Below, piece by piece: positions 35,352 through 45,000 of a stretch of 64,000 bases of DNA. Under the pieces are notes generated by a model, which searched no databases, had not been told where the DNA came from, and saw only the letters and a list, made by a program, of their open reading frames with translations. The stretch lies in NCBI RefSeq assembly GCF_000009625.1, contig NC_002678.2, positions 6,046,001 to 6,110,000 of the forward strand, in the 5' to 3' direction. This DNA is from Mesorhizobium japonicum MAFF 303099. GTDB taxonomy: Bacteria > Pseudomonadota > Alphaproteobacteria > Rhizobiales > Rhizobiaceae. The stretch's first letter is position 1, and every line of letters begins with the position of its first letter. The translations under genes were made by a program, and so were the position numbers.

Positions 35352-35446
35352 ACGCCGTGCAAAGAAGGAGAGAATGGCTAAGACTCCTTGTGGAGCCAGC
35401 CCCCACGCGGGAGCTGGCTGTTAGAGGATTGGCTTTCCCTTTCGTT

Positions 35447-37111
35447 TTAGGCCTTCGATGCCTTTTCGAGGAACAGCTGCGACATGGCGGTCGGCTGCAC
35501 GCCGGCCACGCCCTTCGCCGTCGCCGTCAGGTAGTCGTAAAAGTAGCCGAAAATGACAGGCGTTTCCTCGAGCAGCAGCTTCTGGATCTTGCCGGCGTCG
35601 GCCTTCTGCGCCTCGAGGTCGAGCGCGGCGATGTAGCTGTTGGCCAGCGTGTCGTAGTCCTTGTTCTTGAAGTGCGCCGCGTTCCAGGTGCCGTCGCTCT
35701 TCAGCGGGGCGGCGAGATAGACATTCGGCACGCCGCGGTGGCCGTAGTCGGTGATGCCCATCACCGAGTCCAGCCAGTTCGACTTGCCGAACACGGCGTC
35801 GCCGTAATACGCGCCCTGGTCGAGGATGTTGAGCTCGAGCTCGATGCCGATCTCCTTGACCCAGTTCTGGATGAGCTGGGCGTATTCGGGAATTTCCAGG
35901 TAGCGCTCGGTGGTCAGCGTCACCTTGAAACCCTTGCCGGCGCCGGCCGCTTCCATCAACTGCTTGGCCTGCGCGATGTCCTGCTTGCGCTGCGGCACGC
36001 TGGTATCGGTCGAAGGATAGGCAGGCGCGAACGGGCTGTCATTGCCGGCCGAAGCGCGGCCCTTCATCAGGCCGGCGACCAGCTTGTCGCGATCGATGCT
36101 GAGCGCGATGGCGCGGCGCACGCGCGGGTCCTTGAACGGATCGGAATCGCAGCGCAGATGCAATTGCTGGTGCGCAACCGACTTCAGGCTGATGATGTCG
36201 ACGCTCGGATCATTGAGCAAGGCGACGCCCGCGAGCACCGGCATCTGGTTGATGATATCGATCTGTCCGCCCTGCAGCGCCAGGATCTGCGGCTGCATGT
36301 CGGCGAAGAAGGTGAATTCGGTGCGCTCCGGCAGTGCCTTTTCGCCCCAATAGTCCTCGTTGCGGACGAAGGAGGCGCCGACCTTGGCCGTGTATTTTTC
36401 GATCTTGAACGGGCCGGTGCCGTCGAAGCTTTTCTCGTAGTCGCCCTTGTAGCTCGCCGGGATGATGACGGCGTTGTAGTTGTCCGACGACACCATGTAG
36501 GGGAAGTTGCCGTTCGGCGCGTCGAGGTGGAACTCCACCGTGTAGTCGTCGACCTTCTTGGTGGCGCCCTTCTGCAGGATGCCGGTGAACACCGACAGCG
36601 CGTTGGACGAGTTTGCCGGGTCGGCGAGGCGGTCGATGCTGGCCACGACATCGTCGGCCTTCATCTCGCCGCCGGAGTGGAATTTCACGCCCTTGCGCAG
36701 CTTGAAGGTCCACACCGTGCCGTTGTCGTTCGGCTTCCAGCTTTCGGCCAGCGCCGGCTTGAGCACCAGGTCGGGGCCGTCGACGCAGAGGAATTCGGCA
36801 ACCTGCTGCAGGATCAGCAGGCCGCCGGCATCGGCGATGGTGACCGGGTCGATGGTTGCCGCCGGCACGCTGCTGCCGACACGGATGGTCGCGCCGGGCG
36901 CGCCCTGGGCGCGGGCGAGCGACGGCATGCCACCGAGGCCGGCGGCCGTGGTGATGCCGCCCAGAAGCGGCAGCGACAGGCCGAGCAGGCTGCCGTGGCG
37001 AATGAAGTCGCGGCGGCTGATACGGCCGTCGACGAGACCGTCGATGAGATGGTTTTCGAGCGGCGAGCGATTGCGCCGGATCAGGTCGAGAATGCGGTAA
37101 TTCTTGCTCAT
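35447..37111 (-). CDS. Peptide-type ABC transporter substrate-binding protein (SBP_bac_5)
   Basis: A 554-residue periplasmic binding protein of the DppA/OppA class. It has a twin-arginine export signal, SRRDFIRHGSLLGLSLPLL near residues 33-51, and the family block LAESWKPNDNGTVWTFKLRK near residue 115. The ATG at 37111 has GGGGAAAGGG upstream. It is closely related along its length to the interrupted gene at 28819-30474, from which one may have arisen by duplication. The ligand is unknown; the two enolase-superfamily genes upstream suggest a compound such as a sugar acid or modified proline, not a simple peptide. Confidence 0.88.
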   Translation of the reverse strand: MSKNYRILDLIRRNRSPLENHLIDGLVDGRISRRDFIRHGSLLGLSLPLLGGITTAAGLGGMPSLARAQGAPGATIRVGSSVPAATIDPVTIADAGGLLILQQVAEFLCVDGPDLVLKPALAESWKPNDNGTVWTFKLRKGVKFHSGGEMKADDVVASIDRLADPANSSNALSVFTGILQKGATKKVDDYTVEFHLDAPNGNFPYMVSSDNYNAVIIPASYKGDYEKSFDGTGPFKIEKYTAKVGASFVRNEDYWGEKALPERTEFTFFADMQPQILALQGGQIDIINQMPVLAGVALLNDPSVDIISLKSVAHQQLHLRCDSDPFKDPRVRRAIALSIDRDKLVAGLMKGRASAGNDSPFAPAYPSTDTSVPQRKQDIAQAKQLMEAAGAGKGFKVTLTTERYLEIPEYAQLIQNWVKEIGIELELNILDQGAYYGDAVFGKSNWLDSVMGITDYGHRGVPNVYLAAPLKSDGTWNAAHFKNKDYDTLANSYIAALDLEAQKADAGKIQKLLLEETPVIFGYFYDYLTATAKGVAGVQPTAMSQLFLEKASKA

Positions 37112-37375
37112 GGGTTTAACCCTTTCCCCTTGTTTCTTATGGCTGAAGAATGCACTTCCGGTTGACGAAATTCCGTGGAGTTCTCCTGTCCCGGTCATCA
37201 ACGAAGTCGGTCGACCGGGACTGTAGCATGCTGTCTTTGCTGGTCCATCCGCTCCTTGCGGCGCGGGGGTCAGATTTTCTTGAGGCCATGCTTTCACCCG
37301 TCAGGCCCTGCCATGGCGATCCAGATCGCTGCGGCGGACACTTGTGTTGGCTAGTCTCCTTTCCTTCTCGTTCTC

Positions 37376-38560
37376 CTAGTTCAGCGGCAGGCGGCGATAT
37401 GTTCCGGGCTTTGCCGGGTCATGATATTTGTTGCACGGGCCGTTCTCGGCGAAATCGCGATGGCAGGCGGCGAGGTTTTTCCGCGACAAGGTGACGCCGA
37501 GACCGGGACCTTCCGGCACGCGCACGACATTGTTCCTCGGCGAAAACGGCCCTTCCTCGGTGATGTCCATGGGCTGCATGCGAAACAGCGACTGGTTCGG
37601 CTCCCGGATCCAGCCGAGCGCCGCGCACAGATGCAGATAGGCCGCGCTGCCGATGCCGCTGTCGCCGCTGTAGCACCAGAAATCGACGCCGGCGTGCTCG
37701 CAGGCGCCGACGAAACGCAGCAGGCGGCCGATGCCGCCATGCGCGGTCGGATTGCCGACGAAGGCATCGGGGACCTTGAGGTCCATGGCGCGCGCAATGT
37801 CGATATTGTGGGTCGAGAACGGGATCGAGCAATGCTGCCGCAACTGGCGCATCTCCTCGATGGTCGCCACCGGATCCTCCCAGTTGCGCACGCCGAGCTC
37901 TTCGAGCGGCCGCGCCAGCCGTCGCGCCGTCGCCAGCGAATAGGCCTGGTTGGAATCGATGCGGATCATCGCCTCGTCGCCGAGCTTTGCGCGGATCAGC
38001 TCGACCATTCTGAGCGAGACTTTCGGGTCCTCGGTCGAGAACTTGCCTTCGAAGAAGGTCGTTCCATGCGTCTCGTGCAGCTCGACGCAATAGTCGGCGA
38101 CTTCTTCCGGCGTCGTCTCGCCTTTCACCTTCGGCCCGTCGCCGCGCAGCGAAAAATAGTCGGTGAACGGGATGTCCTTGCGCACGGCGCCGCCGAGCAG
38201 CTGGTAGAGCGGCTGGTTCCACGCCTTGCCGCGCAGGTCCCACAACGCCATCTCGATCGCACCGAAAGCCATGATGCGGGTGCGGTCGTTGATCGACTGC
38301 ACACCGGTCCAGTAGGGCAGGCAGACATGCTCGGCGCCGGCGATGTCGAAGGCATCGCGCCCGACCAGGCGCTCGGCCAGAACATCATTGATGATCGCGG
38401 CCGCCGCCGGCGTCGGCGCTTCGCCGAGGCCGATCAGCCCATCCTCGGTCTCGACCTCGACAATGGTCTGCGAAAACCCGTCGAGCTCGCCGAACACCCA
38501 GCCATAGGGCGCTTCGAGACGAAGATTGATCGGCGTGGCCGTGATGCTGCGGATCTTCAT
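37376..38560 (-). CDS. Enolase-superfamily dehydratase (mandelate racemase/glucarate dehydratase-like)
   Basis: A 394-residue enolase-superfamily enzyme. Candidate active-site positions are the lysine in FFEGKFS near residue 172, metal ligands in IDSNQAYS near residue 199 and NWEDP near residue 224, and the histidine in FSTHNID near residue 246. The WCYSGDSGIG segment near residue 293 lies in the C-terminal barrel. The pattern is closest to glucarate-dehydratase relatives. It abuts the second enolase-superfamily gene with one base between them, and precedes the transporter operon, so it probably acts on the transported compound. Confidence 0.8.
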   Translation of the reverse strand: MKIRSITATPINLRLEAPYGWVFGELDGFSQTIVEVETEDGLIGLGEAPTPAAAAIINDVLAERLVGRDAFDIAGAEHVCLPYWTGVQSINDRTRIMAFGAIEMALWDLRGKAWNQPLYQLLGGAVRKDIPFTDYFSLRGDGPKVKGETTPEEVADYCVELHETHGTTFFEGKFSTEDPKVSLRMVELIRAKLGDEAMIRIDSNQAYSLATARRLARPLEELGVRNWEDPVATIEEMRQLRQHCSIPFSTHNIDIARAMDLKVPDAFVGNPTAHGGIGRLLRFVGACEHAGVDFWCYSGDSGIGSAAYLHLCAALGWIREPNQSLFRMQPMDITEEGPFSPRNNVVRVPEGPGLGVTLSRKNLAACHRDFAENGPCNKYHDPAKPGTYRRLPLN

Positions 38561-38561
38561 C

Positions 38562-39665
38562 TCAGCCGATCTCGAAGAAGGGCTTGCCGAGCAGGCTCGG
38601 ATCCACGTCGATGCCGAGGCCGGGTCCGTCTGGAATGCCCATATGGCTGCCGGTGACGGGCGGGGCGTTGAAGGCCGTGCGCACCGTCACCCATTCATGG
38701 AAGGCAATGGCATGCAATCGCCGCTCTTGTGGCGTCGACAGCGATAGATGTGCCATCGCCGCCGTGTCGATCTCGGCGCCGCCCGTGTCCTCGACGGTGA
38801 TCATGAAGCCAAGATCGACGGCAACGTCGCGGATCTGCCGGGTCCTGGTCACGCCGCCCAGGCGCGAGATCTTCAGCGTCAACCCGTCGGCCGCGCCCAG
38901 GCGGTGGATCTCCAGCATCTCTTCCAGCGAGGTGACGGATTCGTCGAGCACCATCGGCTTGTCGAGCATGCGGCGCACCGACATGTTCTCCTCGATCGTG
39001 GTGCAGGGCTGCTCGAACGTGTAGTCGATGCCGCGCGTGGCATCGGCGAACTGCCGCGCTTGGTAGGGTGTCCAGCCGGCATTGGCGTCGCAGAAAATCA
39101 CGGTGCCTTTCGGCACGGCCGAGGCGACTGTCGTTACCCGCTCGATGTCATCGTGCACATTGCCGCCGACCTTGACCTGCAGACGGCGACAGCCCTCCGC
39201 AATGATCCTTTTTGCCAGTGCCGCCATCTGATCGAGCGTGCCGTGGGTGACGACCCGGTAGGTCTCCGCCATATCGCTCTCGCGGCCGCCGAGCATGGTG
39301 ACGAGGGGCACGCCGGCGGCGCGCGCGGCGAGATCCCAGCAGGCCATGTCGAGCGCCGACTTGATGTAGGGATGGCCCTTGAACACCGTGTCCATCAGCC
39401 GGCCGATGCTGGCCAGCCCGCGCGGATCGTGGCCGATGAGATGCGGCGCGATTTCCGGCACGCCCGCACGGGCGCCGGCCGGAAACGCGGCCGAGTAGAA
39501 ATTGCCGAGCGGCGCCATCTCGCCCCAGCCGGTCAGGCCGCTGTCGGCGGTGATGGCAACGATCACCGCGTCGAAGGCGTCGGCCTGGCGTCCCTTGGAC
39601 ATGCGGTAGGGGCCGTCCACGAAGGGCTGCACGACATGGTAGGCTTTGATGGATTTGATCTGCAC
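38562..39665 (-). CDS. Enolase-superfamily enzyme (cis-3-hydroxyproline dehydratase or betaine epimerase-like)
   Basis: A 367-residue member of the muconate lactonizing enzyme subgroup. Visible sites are the lysine in LQVKVGG near residue 165, metal ligands FCDANAGW near residue 195, YTFEQPC near residue 220 and VLDESV near residue 243, and a second lysine in LKISRLGG near residue 268, on the opposite face. Two facing lysines are typical of racemases, epimerases and cis-3-hydroxy-L-proline dehydratase. The start follows the GntR gene by 36 bases. Which reaction applies cannot be decided from the sequence. Confidence 0.78.
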   Translation of the reverse strand: MQIKSIKAYHVVQPFVDGPYRMSKGRQADAFDAVIVAITADSGLTGWGEMAPLGNFYSAAFPAGARAGVPEIAPHLIGHDPRGLASIGRLMDTVFKGHPYIKSALDMACWDLAARAAGVPLVTMLGGRESDMAETYRVVTHGTLDQMAALAKRIIAEGCRRLQVKVGGNVHDDIERVTTVASAVPKGTVIFCDANAGWTPYQARQFADATRGIDYTFEQPCTTIEENMSVRRMLDKPMVLDESVTSLEEMLEIHRLGAADGLTLKISRLGGVTRTRQIRDVAVDLGFMITVEDTGGAEIDTAAMAHLSLSTPQERRLHAIAFHEWVTVRTAFNAPPVTGSHMGIPDGPGLGIDVDPSLLGKPFFEIG

Positions 39666-39701
39666 TCTGTCTGTCCGCTGGCTACATATCTGGGGAATTG
39701 G

Positions 39702-40394
39702 TCAGGCGCCCTTGGACGGGCGCTGTTCGAGGCCGCGCGCATAGGAGAGCAACTGCTCGAAGTCGAGATTGATATGTTCGCGTGCATGACGCTGGGCCGC
39801 GCGCATATCGGTGCCCTTCATCAGTTGCACGTAAGTCTCATGGACGTCTTCGGCCGGCACCGGCTCGTTGCGCGCATGCTGGTGCAGCGCGAAATACATT
39901 TGCAGCCGGCTGGTCAGCCGCTGCCAGGTTTCAAGAAGCACTGAATTGTCGGCCCATTCATAGATCAGTCCGTGCAGCTGCAGCGCGGTTTCGATCTGAC
40001 GCGTGGTGTCGAGAGCCCGCGTCGCCTGCTTCACCGCTTCGTGGCGCCGGTCAAGTTCATCGAAGAACCGTTGGTCGCGATGCGGCCATGTCCGTTCGAT
40101 GGCGAACTCGTCCAGCACCTGGTTGAGCGAATAGGCATCGTCTATGTCCTTGGCGGTGACATCGATGACGAAGGTGCCGGCATAGGGAATGCTGGTCAGG
40201 ATACCTTCCTGCACCAGCTCGCGCATGGCCTCGCGCAATGGCGCGCGGCTGACCCGCATCTGTTCGGAGATTCTGAGCTCGTTAAGCTTCTGGCCTGGCT
40301 GCAGTTGCCCGGTCAGGATGGCGCGGCGCAGCAGCGCGACGATTTCGGCGCGACGCGTCGTATCGGCAATCGGGCTGAAATCCGTCGTCACCAT
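39702..40394 (-). CDS. GntR-family transcriptional regulator (FCD-type)
   Basis: A 230-residue GntR regulator. The winged helix covers about residues 12-75 (RRAEIVALLRRAILTGQLQP, then RISEQMRVSRAPLREAMREL) and an all-helical effector domain follows. The ATG at 40394 has GGAGTGG in front; the frame is open a further 10 codons. It heads the leftward operon of two enolase-superfamily enzymes and the transporter. A palindromic operator lies 31 to 53 bases upstream of its start, so it probably controls its own operon. Confidence 0.88.
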   Translation of the reverse strand: MVTTDFSPIADTTRRAEIVALLRRAILTGQLQPGQKLNELRISEQMRVSRAPLREAMRELVQEGILTSIPYAGTFVIDVTAKDIDDAYSLNQVLDEFAIERTWPHRDQRFFDELDRRHEAVKQATRALDTTRQIETALQLHGLIYEWADNSVLLETWQRLTSRLQMYFALHQHARNEPVPAEDVHETYVQLMKGTDMRAAQRHAREHINLDFEQLLSYARGLEQRPSKGA

Positions 40395-40424
40395 CCGGCC
40401 CACTCCAGCGAGTACAGTAGGCAA

Positions 40425-40447
40425 GACAATCAGATTGTCGACAATCT
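40425..40447. promoter_or_regulatory. GntR operator with three overlapping half-sites
   Basis: The sequence holds GACAATC at 40425-40431, its reverse complement GATTGTC at 40433-40439, and GACAATC again at 40440-40446. The right pair makes the perfect 16-base palindrome AGATTGTCGACAATCT at 40432-40447. This matches the TTGTC-GACAA form seen in many FCD-type GntR operators. It sits in front of the GntR gene. Confidence 0.7.
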
Positions 40448-40611
40448 AACAAGACGGGATTTTCGGATTCTTCATCGCCACCCGCAATCCGATCAAGATG
40501 CGGTTTGGACGGCTCAGCGGCGCGGCCGCAGAAGCCGCCCCGCTCCTCGGCGCTGAACATCACATCTGGTTTCGCGGCATGCGGCGGCAGCCGCGCGCCA
40601 GACCCGTCGCA

Positions 40612-40858
40612 TGGGCGGCGCGTCGGCCTGTCCAGCCTGGCGATCGCCTCGGCGAGGCTGGGTCTGGGCATTGCGCTCGGCCAGCGTGTAATGGCGCAGG
40701 CCGATCTGGAGGCCGGCCGCCTGATCGCGCTGTCAGCGGTCTCGGTGCGCCTCGGTCATCCCTATTGCGCCTTCATGCCACCGGCCAAGGCCGACCGCGC
40801 CGATGTCGCCGCTCTTGTCGGCCTGCTTGTAAATGCGGCGCCCACGACCCGTGGGTAG
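40612..40858 (+). pseudogene. Remnant of a LysR-family regulator (C-terminal fragment)
   Basis: About 80 codons resembling the end of the effector domain of a GcvA-type LysR regulator: SSLAIASARLGLGIALGQ, then QADLEAGRLIALSAVSV and CAFMPPAKADRADVAALVG. The frame can be read from 40505, but the residues before about 40612 do not look like LysR, and no helix-turn-helix part is present between the GntR gene and this point. The rest of the 446-base gap (40451-40896) shows no other gene. Confidence 0.6.
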
Positions 40859-40896
40859 GTCGAGGGCGCCGCGCGGAAACCGGGCCTGCGGGGGTG

Positions 40897-42051
40897 TCAG
40901 GTAGCCGGTTTCTGTGGCAGTGGCGAGATCGGCATTCCGGGCCCGATCTTCTGCAGATTGCCTGTGATCACCTGGTCGCCTTCCGAGATGCCGCTCATGA
41001 TGGCCACAAGGTCGCCGCTGGTCGGGCCGAGCGAGACCAGCCGCTGGTCGACCGTATTACCCTTGCCGACGACGTAGAGATATTTGCCTAGCTGGCTCGA
41101 GCCCAGCGCCGTCTGCGGCACCATCAGCGCGTCAGGCTGCTGCCTGATATGCAGCCGCACGCGCACGTACTGGCCGGGCATGAGCATGAACTTCGCATTG
41201 CCGATGGTGGCGCGCGCGGTGATGGTGCCGGTCGAGTGGTCGACCGTGTTGTCGATGAAGGTGAGTTCGCCCTTCTGGCTGGTCTCGGTCTGACCCGGCA
41301 GCAGGACTTCGACATCGACCGGGCCGGCCGCGCGAGCCTGCTCGATCTCGGCCAGATCCGTCTCGCTCGGATTGAAGGTGACATAGATCGGGTCGAGCTG
41401 CACCAGCGTGTTGAGCACCGTGCCGGCGACGCTGACCAGCGTTCCGACCGAGGCCTGGTTGCGGCCCAGGCGCCCGGGGAATGGAGCATGGATCTCGGCG
41501 TAGCTCAGATTGAGCTCCGCCGTGCGCACGGCCGCCTGGTTGAGTGCCAGCGACGCCTGCGCTTCGCGCAAGGTGCTGGTGCGCTGGTCGAAGCTGTCCT
41601 TGTCGAGGTAACCGCTCTTGGCGAGCTCGGTGCCGCGGCCGAGATTGGACCGCGCATAGTCGAGCGTCGCCGTGTCGCGCTGGACCTGGGCTTTCGCCTG
41701 GTCGAGCGCGGCCTGGAAGTCGTCAGGCGAGATCCTGTACAGAAGGTCGCCCTGCCGCACATCCGCGCCGTCTTGCGCCGTCTGTTCCTGCAAATAGCCG
41801 GGCACGCGCGCCTGCAGCGTGATGCTGCGGATAGGCTCGATGCGGGCGGCATAGTCGAGATAGATCGGGATCGTCTTCTTGACCACGTTCGCCACCGGCA
41901 CCGGCATGACGAATGCCGCCGGAGCGGGCGTCGCCGCACCGGCCGTGCCGCTGCTCAGCCTGAGATTGCCCATGTCGAGCAGGTGGACGCTGGCCACCGA
42001 GATCGCGGCTAGCGCGACAGCCGTTCCCAAAGCGATTTTCCATTTACGCAT
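40897..42051 (-). CDS. RND efflux periplasmic adaptor (membrane fusion protein)
   Basis: A 384-residue adaptor of the AcrA/MexA class. An N-terminal membrane anchor or signal (WKIALGTAVALAAISVASV) leads to the split lipoyl domain (ITLQARVPGYLQEQTAQDGADVRQGDLLYRI near residue 78, and HAPFPGRLGRNQASVGTLVS near residue 192), with a helical hairpin between and a beta-barrel after. It lies 15 bases after the RND pump gene. It links the inner-membrane pump to an outer-membrane channel; no outer-membrane gene is present nearby, so a TolC-type protein elsewhere is presumably shared. Confidence 0.9.
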   Translation of the reverse strand: MRKWKIALGTAVALAAISVASVHLLDMGNLRLSSGTAGAATPAPAAFVMPVPVANVVKKTIPIYLDYAARIEPIRSITLQARVPGYLQEQTAQDGADVRQGDLLYRISPDDFQAALDQAKAQVQRDTATLDYARSNLGRGTELAKSGYLDKDSFDQRTSTLREAQASLALNQAAVRTAELNLSYAEIHAPFPGRLGRNQASVGTLVSVAGTVLNTLVQLDPIYVTFNPSETDLAEIEQARAAGPVDVEVLLPGQTETSQKGELTFIDNTVDHSTGTITARATIGNAKFMLMPGQYVRVRLHIRQQPDALMVPQTALGSSQLGKYLYVVGKGNTVDQRLVSLGPTSGDLVAIMSGISEGDQVITGNLQKIGPGMPISPLPQKPAT

Positions 42052-42066
42052 AATATTTCTCCAATC

Positions 42067-45000
42067 TTATTCGGCCGCTTCCGCCAGGGGAGGGAAGGCG
42101 GGTTCGGCAGTTGGTTCAGTATGCTTGGAGGCGGGTTCGCCGCTTCCGCGGCGCTCCCGCAGCTGTTCGATGACCGCGTAGAAGACCGGCACGAACACCA
42201 GCGACAGAATGGTCGCGGCGACCATGCCGCCAAACACCGTGGTGCCGATCGACTGGCGGCTTGCGGCACCGGCGCCGGTGGCGAACATCAGCGGCAGCAC
42301 GCCGAGGATGAAGGCGAAGGCCGTCATCAGGATCGGCCGCAGCCTGAGGCGCGCGGCTTCCATGGCCGCCTCGACAATGCTCAAGCCTTCCTCGCGCCGC
42401 CGCCTGGCGAACTCGACGATCAGGATCGCGTTCTTCGCTGCCAGGCCGATCAGCATGACGAAGCCGATCTGCGAGTAGACGTCGATCTGCATGCCGCGCA
42501 CCGACAGGGCCGCGAACGCGCCAAACAGAGCGAGCGGCACCGCCAGCAGCACCATGAACGGCATCGCCCAGCTCTCATACTGCGCCGCCAGGATCAGGAA
42601 GACGAAGACGATGGCGAGGCCGAAGACGACGGACGCGATCGATCCTGCCTTGAGCTCCTGGAAGGTGATGCCGGTCCATTCGAAACCGAAATCCCTGGGG
42701 AGCGCGGTGGCCGCCGCCCGTTCCATGGCGGCGACCGCCTGGCCCGAAGAGAAGCCCGGTGCGGCGCCGCCATTGATCGAGGCCGAGGCGTTGTTGTTGT
42801 AGTGCGGCACGGTTTCCGGCCCGACGAACGGCACGAGCTTGCCCAGCGTCGAGAGCGGCACCATGCCGCCCGACGCGTTGCGCACATAGAGCCTGGAAAT
42901 GTCGGCGGCGCCCGCACGTGCATCCTTGTCGGCCTGGATGGTCACCCGGAAGGTGCGGCCGAACAGGTTGAAGTCGTTCACATAGAGCGAGCCGAGATAG
43001 ATCTGCAGTGTGTTGAAGACGTCGGGCAGGTTGAGGCCGAGAAGCTTGGCCTTGCTGCGGTCGAGGTCGTAGTTGAACTGCGGCGTCGAGGTCGAGAACG
43101 GCGAGAACAGCTGCTGCGGATTGATTTCCGGCTGCTTGCGCGCCTCGGCGATCACGGCTTGCGTCGCGTCATTGAGGGCCGTGCTGCCGCGGCCGGTGAG
43201 GTCCTCGACGACGAATTCGAAGCCGCCGGTCGTGCCGATACCCGGGATCGAAGGCGGATCGAAGGAGAGCGCGAAAGCTTCCGGAATCTGCATCAGCTTG
43301 CCGCGCACGTCGGCGACGAGTTTCGACGCGCTCTGGTCGGGGCCACGTTCTTCCCAGGGCTTCAGGATGGCGAACTCGACCGCCGAGTTCGACTGCGCCG
43401 CACTGGTCAGGAAGTTCAGGCCGCTGATCGAGCCGACAATGTCGACGCCCGGCGTCGCCTGCAGGATATCGCGCGCCTTCTGGGCCACCGCGTCGGTGCG
43501 CTCGAGCGAGGCGCCGTCGGGCAACTGGATGACGACGAAGAAATAGCCCTGGTCCTCGACCGGAAGGAAGGTCGAGGGCAGCTTCTGCCAGACGAAATAG
43601 GTGGCGACCAACCCGGCCGCGAAAAGGCCGAGCATGATCCAGCGCAGGCGAATGAGGAAGCGCACACCATGAGCGTAGGCGTGGGATATCTTGTCGAAGC
43701 CGGTGTTGAACCAACGGAACAGGAAGAACTGCGGCCCATGCCGATGACGCAGGAAAGCGGCACTGAGCGCAGGGCTCAGCGTCAGCGAATTGAAGGCCGA
43801 GATGCCGACCGAAATCGCCACCGTCAGCGCGAACTGGTTGTAGAGCCGCCCCGAGACGCCCGGAATGAAGGCGACCGGCACGAACACGGCCATCAGCACC
43901 GCGGTGGTGGCGATGATCGGACCGGTGACTTCGGCCATGGCGGCCTTGGTCGCCGCGAGTGGCTTCAACCCGGCCTCTAATTGTCGTTCGACATTCTCGA
44001 CCACCACGATGGCGTCGTCGACGACAAGGCCGATCGCCAGCACCATGCCGAGCAGGGAGAGCATGTTGAGCGAGAAGCCCAGCATCTCCATGACGACCAG
44101 CGTCGCCACCAGCGACACCGGAATGGCGATGGTCGGGATGATGGTCGTGCGCCAGCTCTGCAGGAAGATGAACACCACGGCGACGACCAGAACCAGCGCT
44201 TCGCCGAGCGTGATCAGCACATCATGCATCGATGCCGAGACGAAGCGCGTGGTGTCGTAGTGCATGGCATAGGATACGCCCTTGGGGAACCGCGCCGACA
44301 ACTCCTGCATCTTGTCCTTGACGCGCTGCTGAAGGTCGAGCGCGTTGGAACCGGGCATCTGGTAGACCGCGAGAACGACGGTCGGGTCCTTGCCGAAGAA
44401 GGCCGACGACGAATATTGCAGCGCGCCGAGCTCGATACGCGCAACGTCGCGCAGCCGCACCAGCGAGCCCGTGTCGGTGTTGGCGCGCACCACGATGTCG
44501 CCGAACTCCTTCGGGTCGCTCAGGCGGCCGACGGCGTTGACCTGCATCTCGAAGGCGGTGCCGGCGGGCGCCGGCGACTGGCCGATCTTGCCGGCCGCCA
44601 CCTGGACATTCTGCTCGGCGATGGCATTCTGCACGTCGACGGCGGTGATGCCGAGATTGGCAAGCTTGTCCGGATCGAGCCAGATGCGCATCGAATAGCG
44701 CCGCTCGCCGAAGATCTGCACGTCGCCGACGCCTTGCAGCCGCTTCAGCGGATCGACGACCTGCAGGTAGGCGAGGTTCGACAGCGCCACCGGATCGACC
44801 GACTTGTCGGGCGAGGTGAGGTTGACGATGAGCACGAAGTTCGGGTTCTGCTTCTTGATCGTCACGCCGCCCTGGTTGACGATCGCCGGCAGCGACGAGG
44901 CCGCCTGCGAGACGCGGTTCTGGACGTCGACGGCGGCGGTGCTCAGGGAGTAGCCGACATCGAAGGTGATGGTGATGGTCGAGGAGCCGTCATTGGAGCT

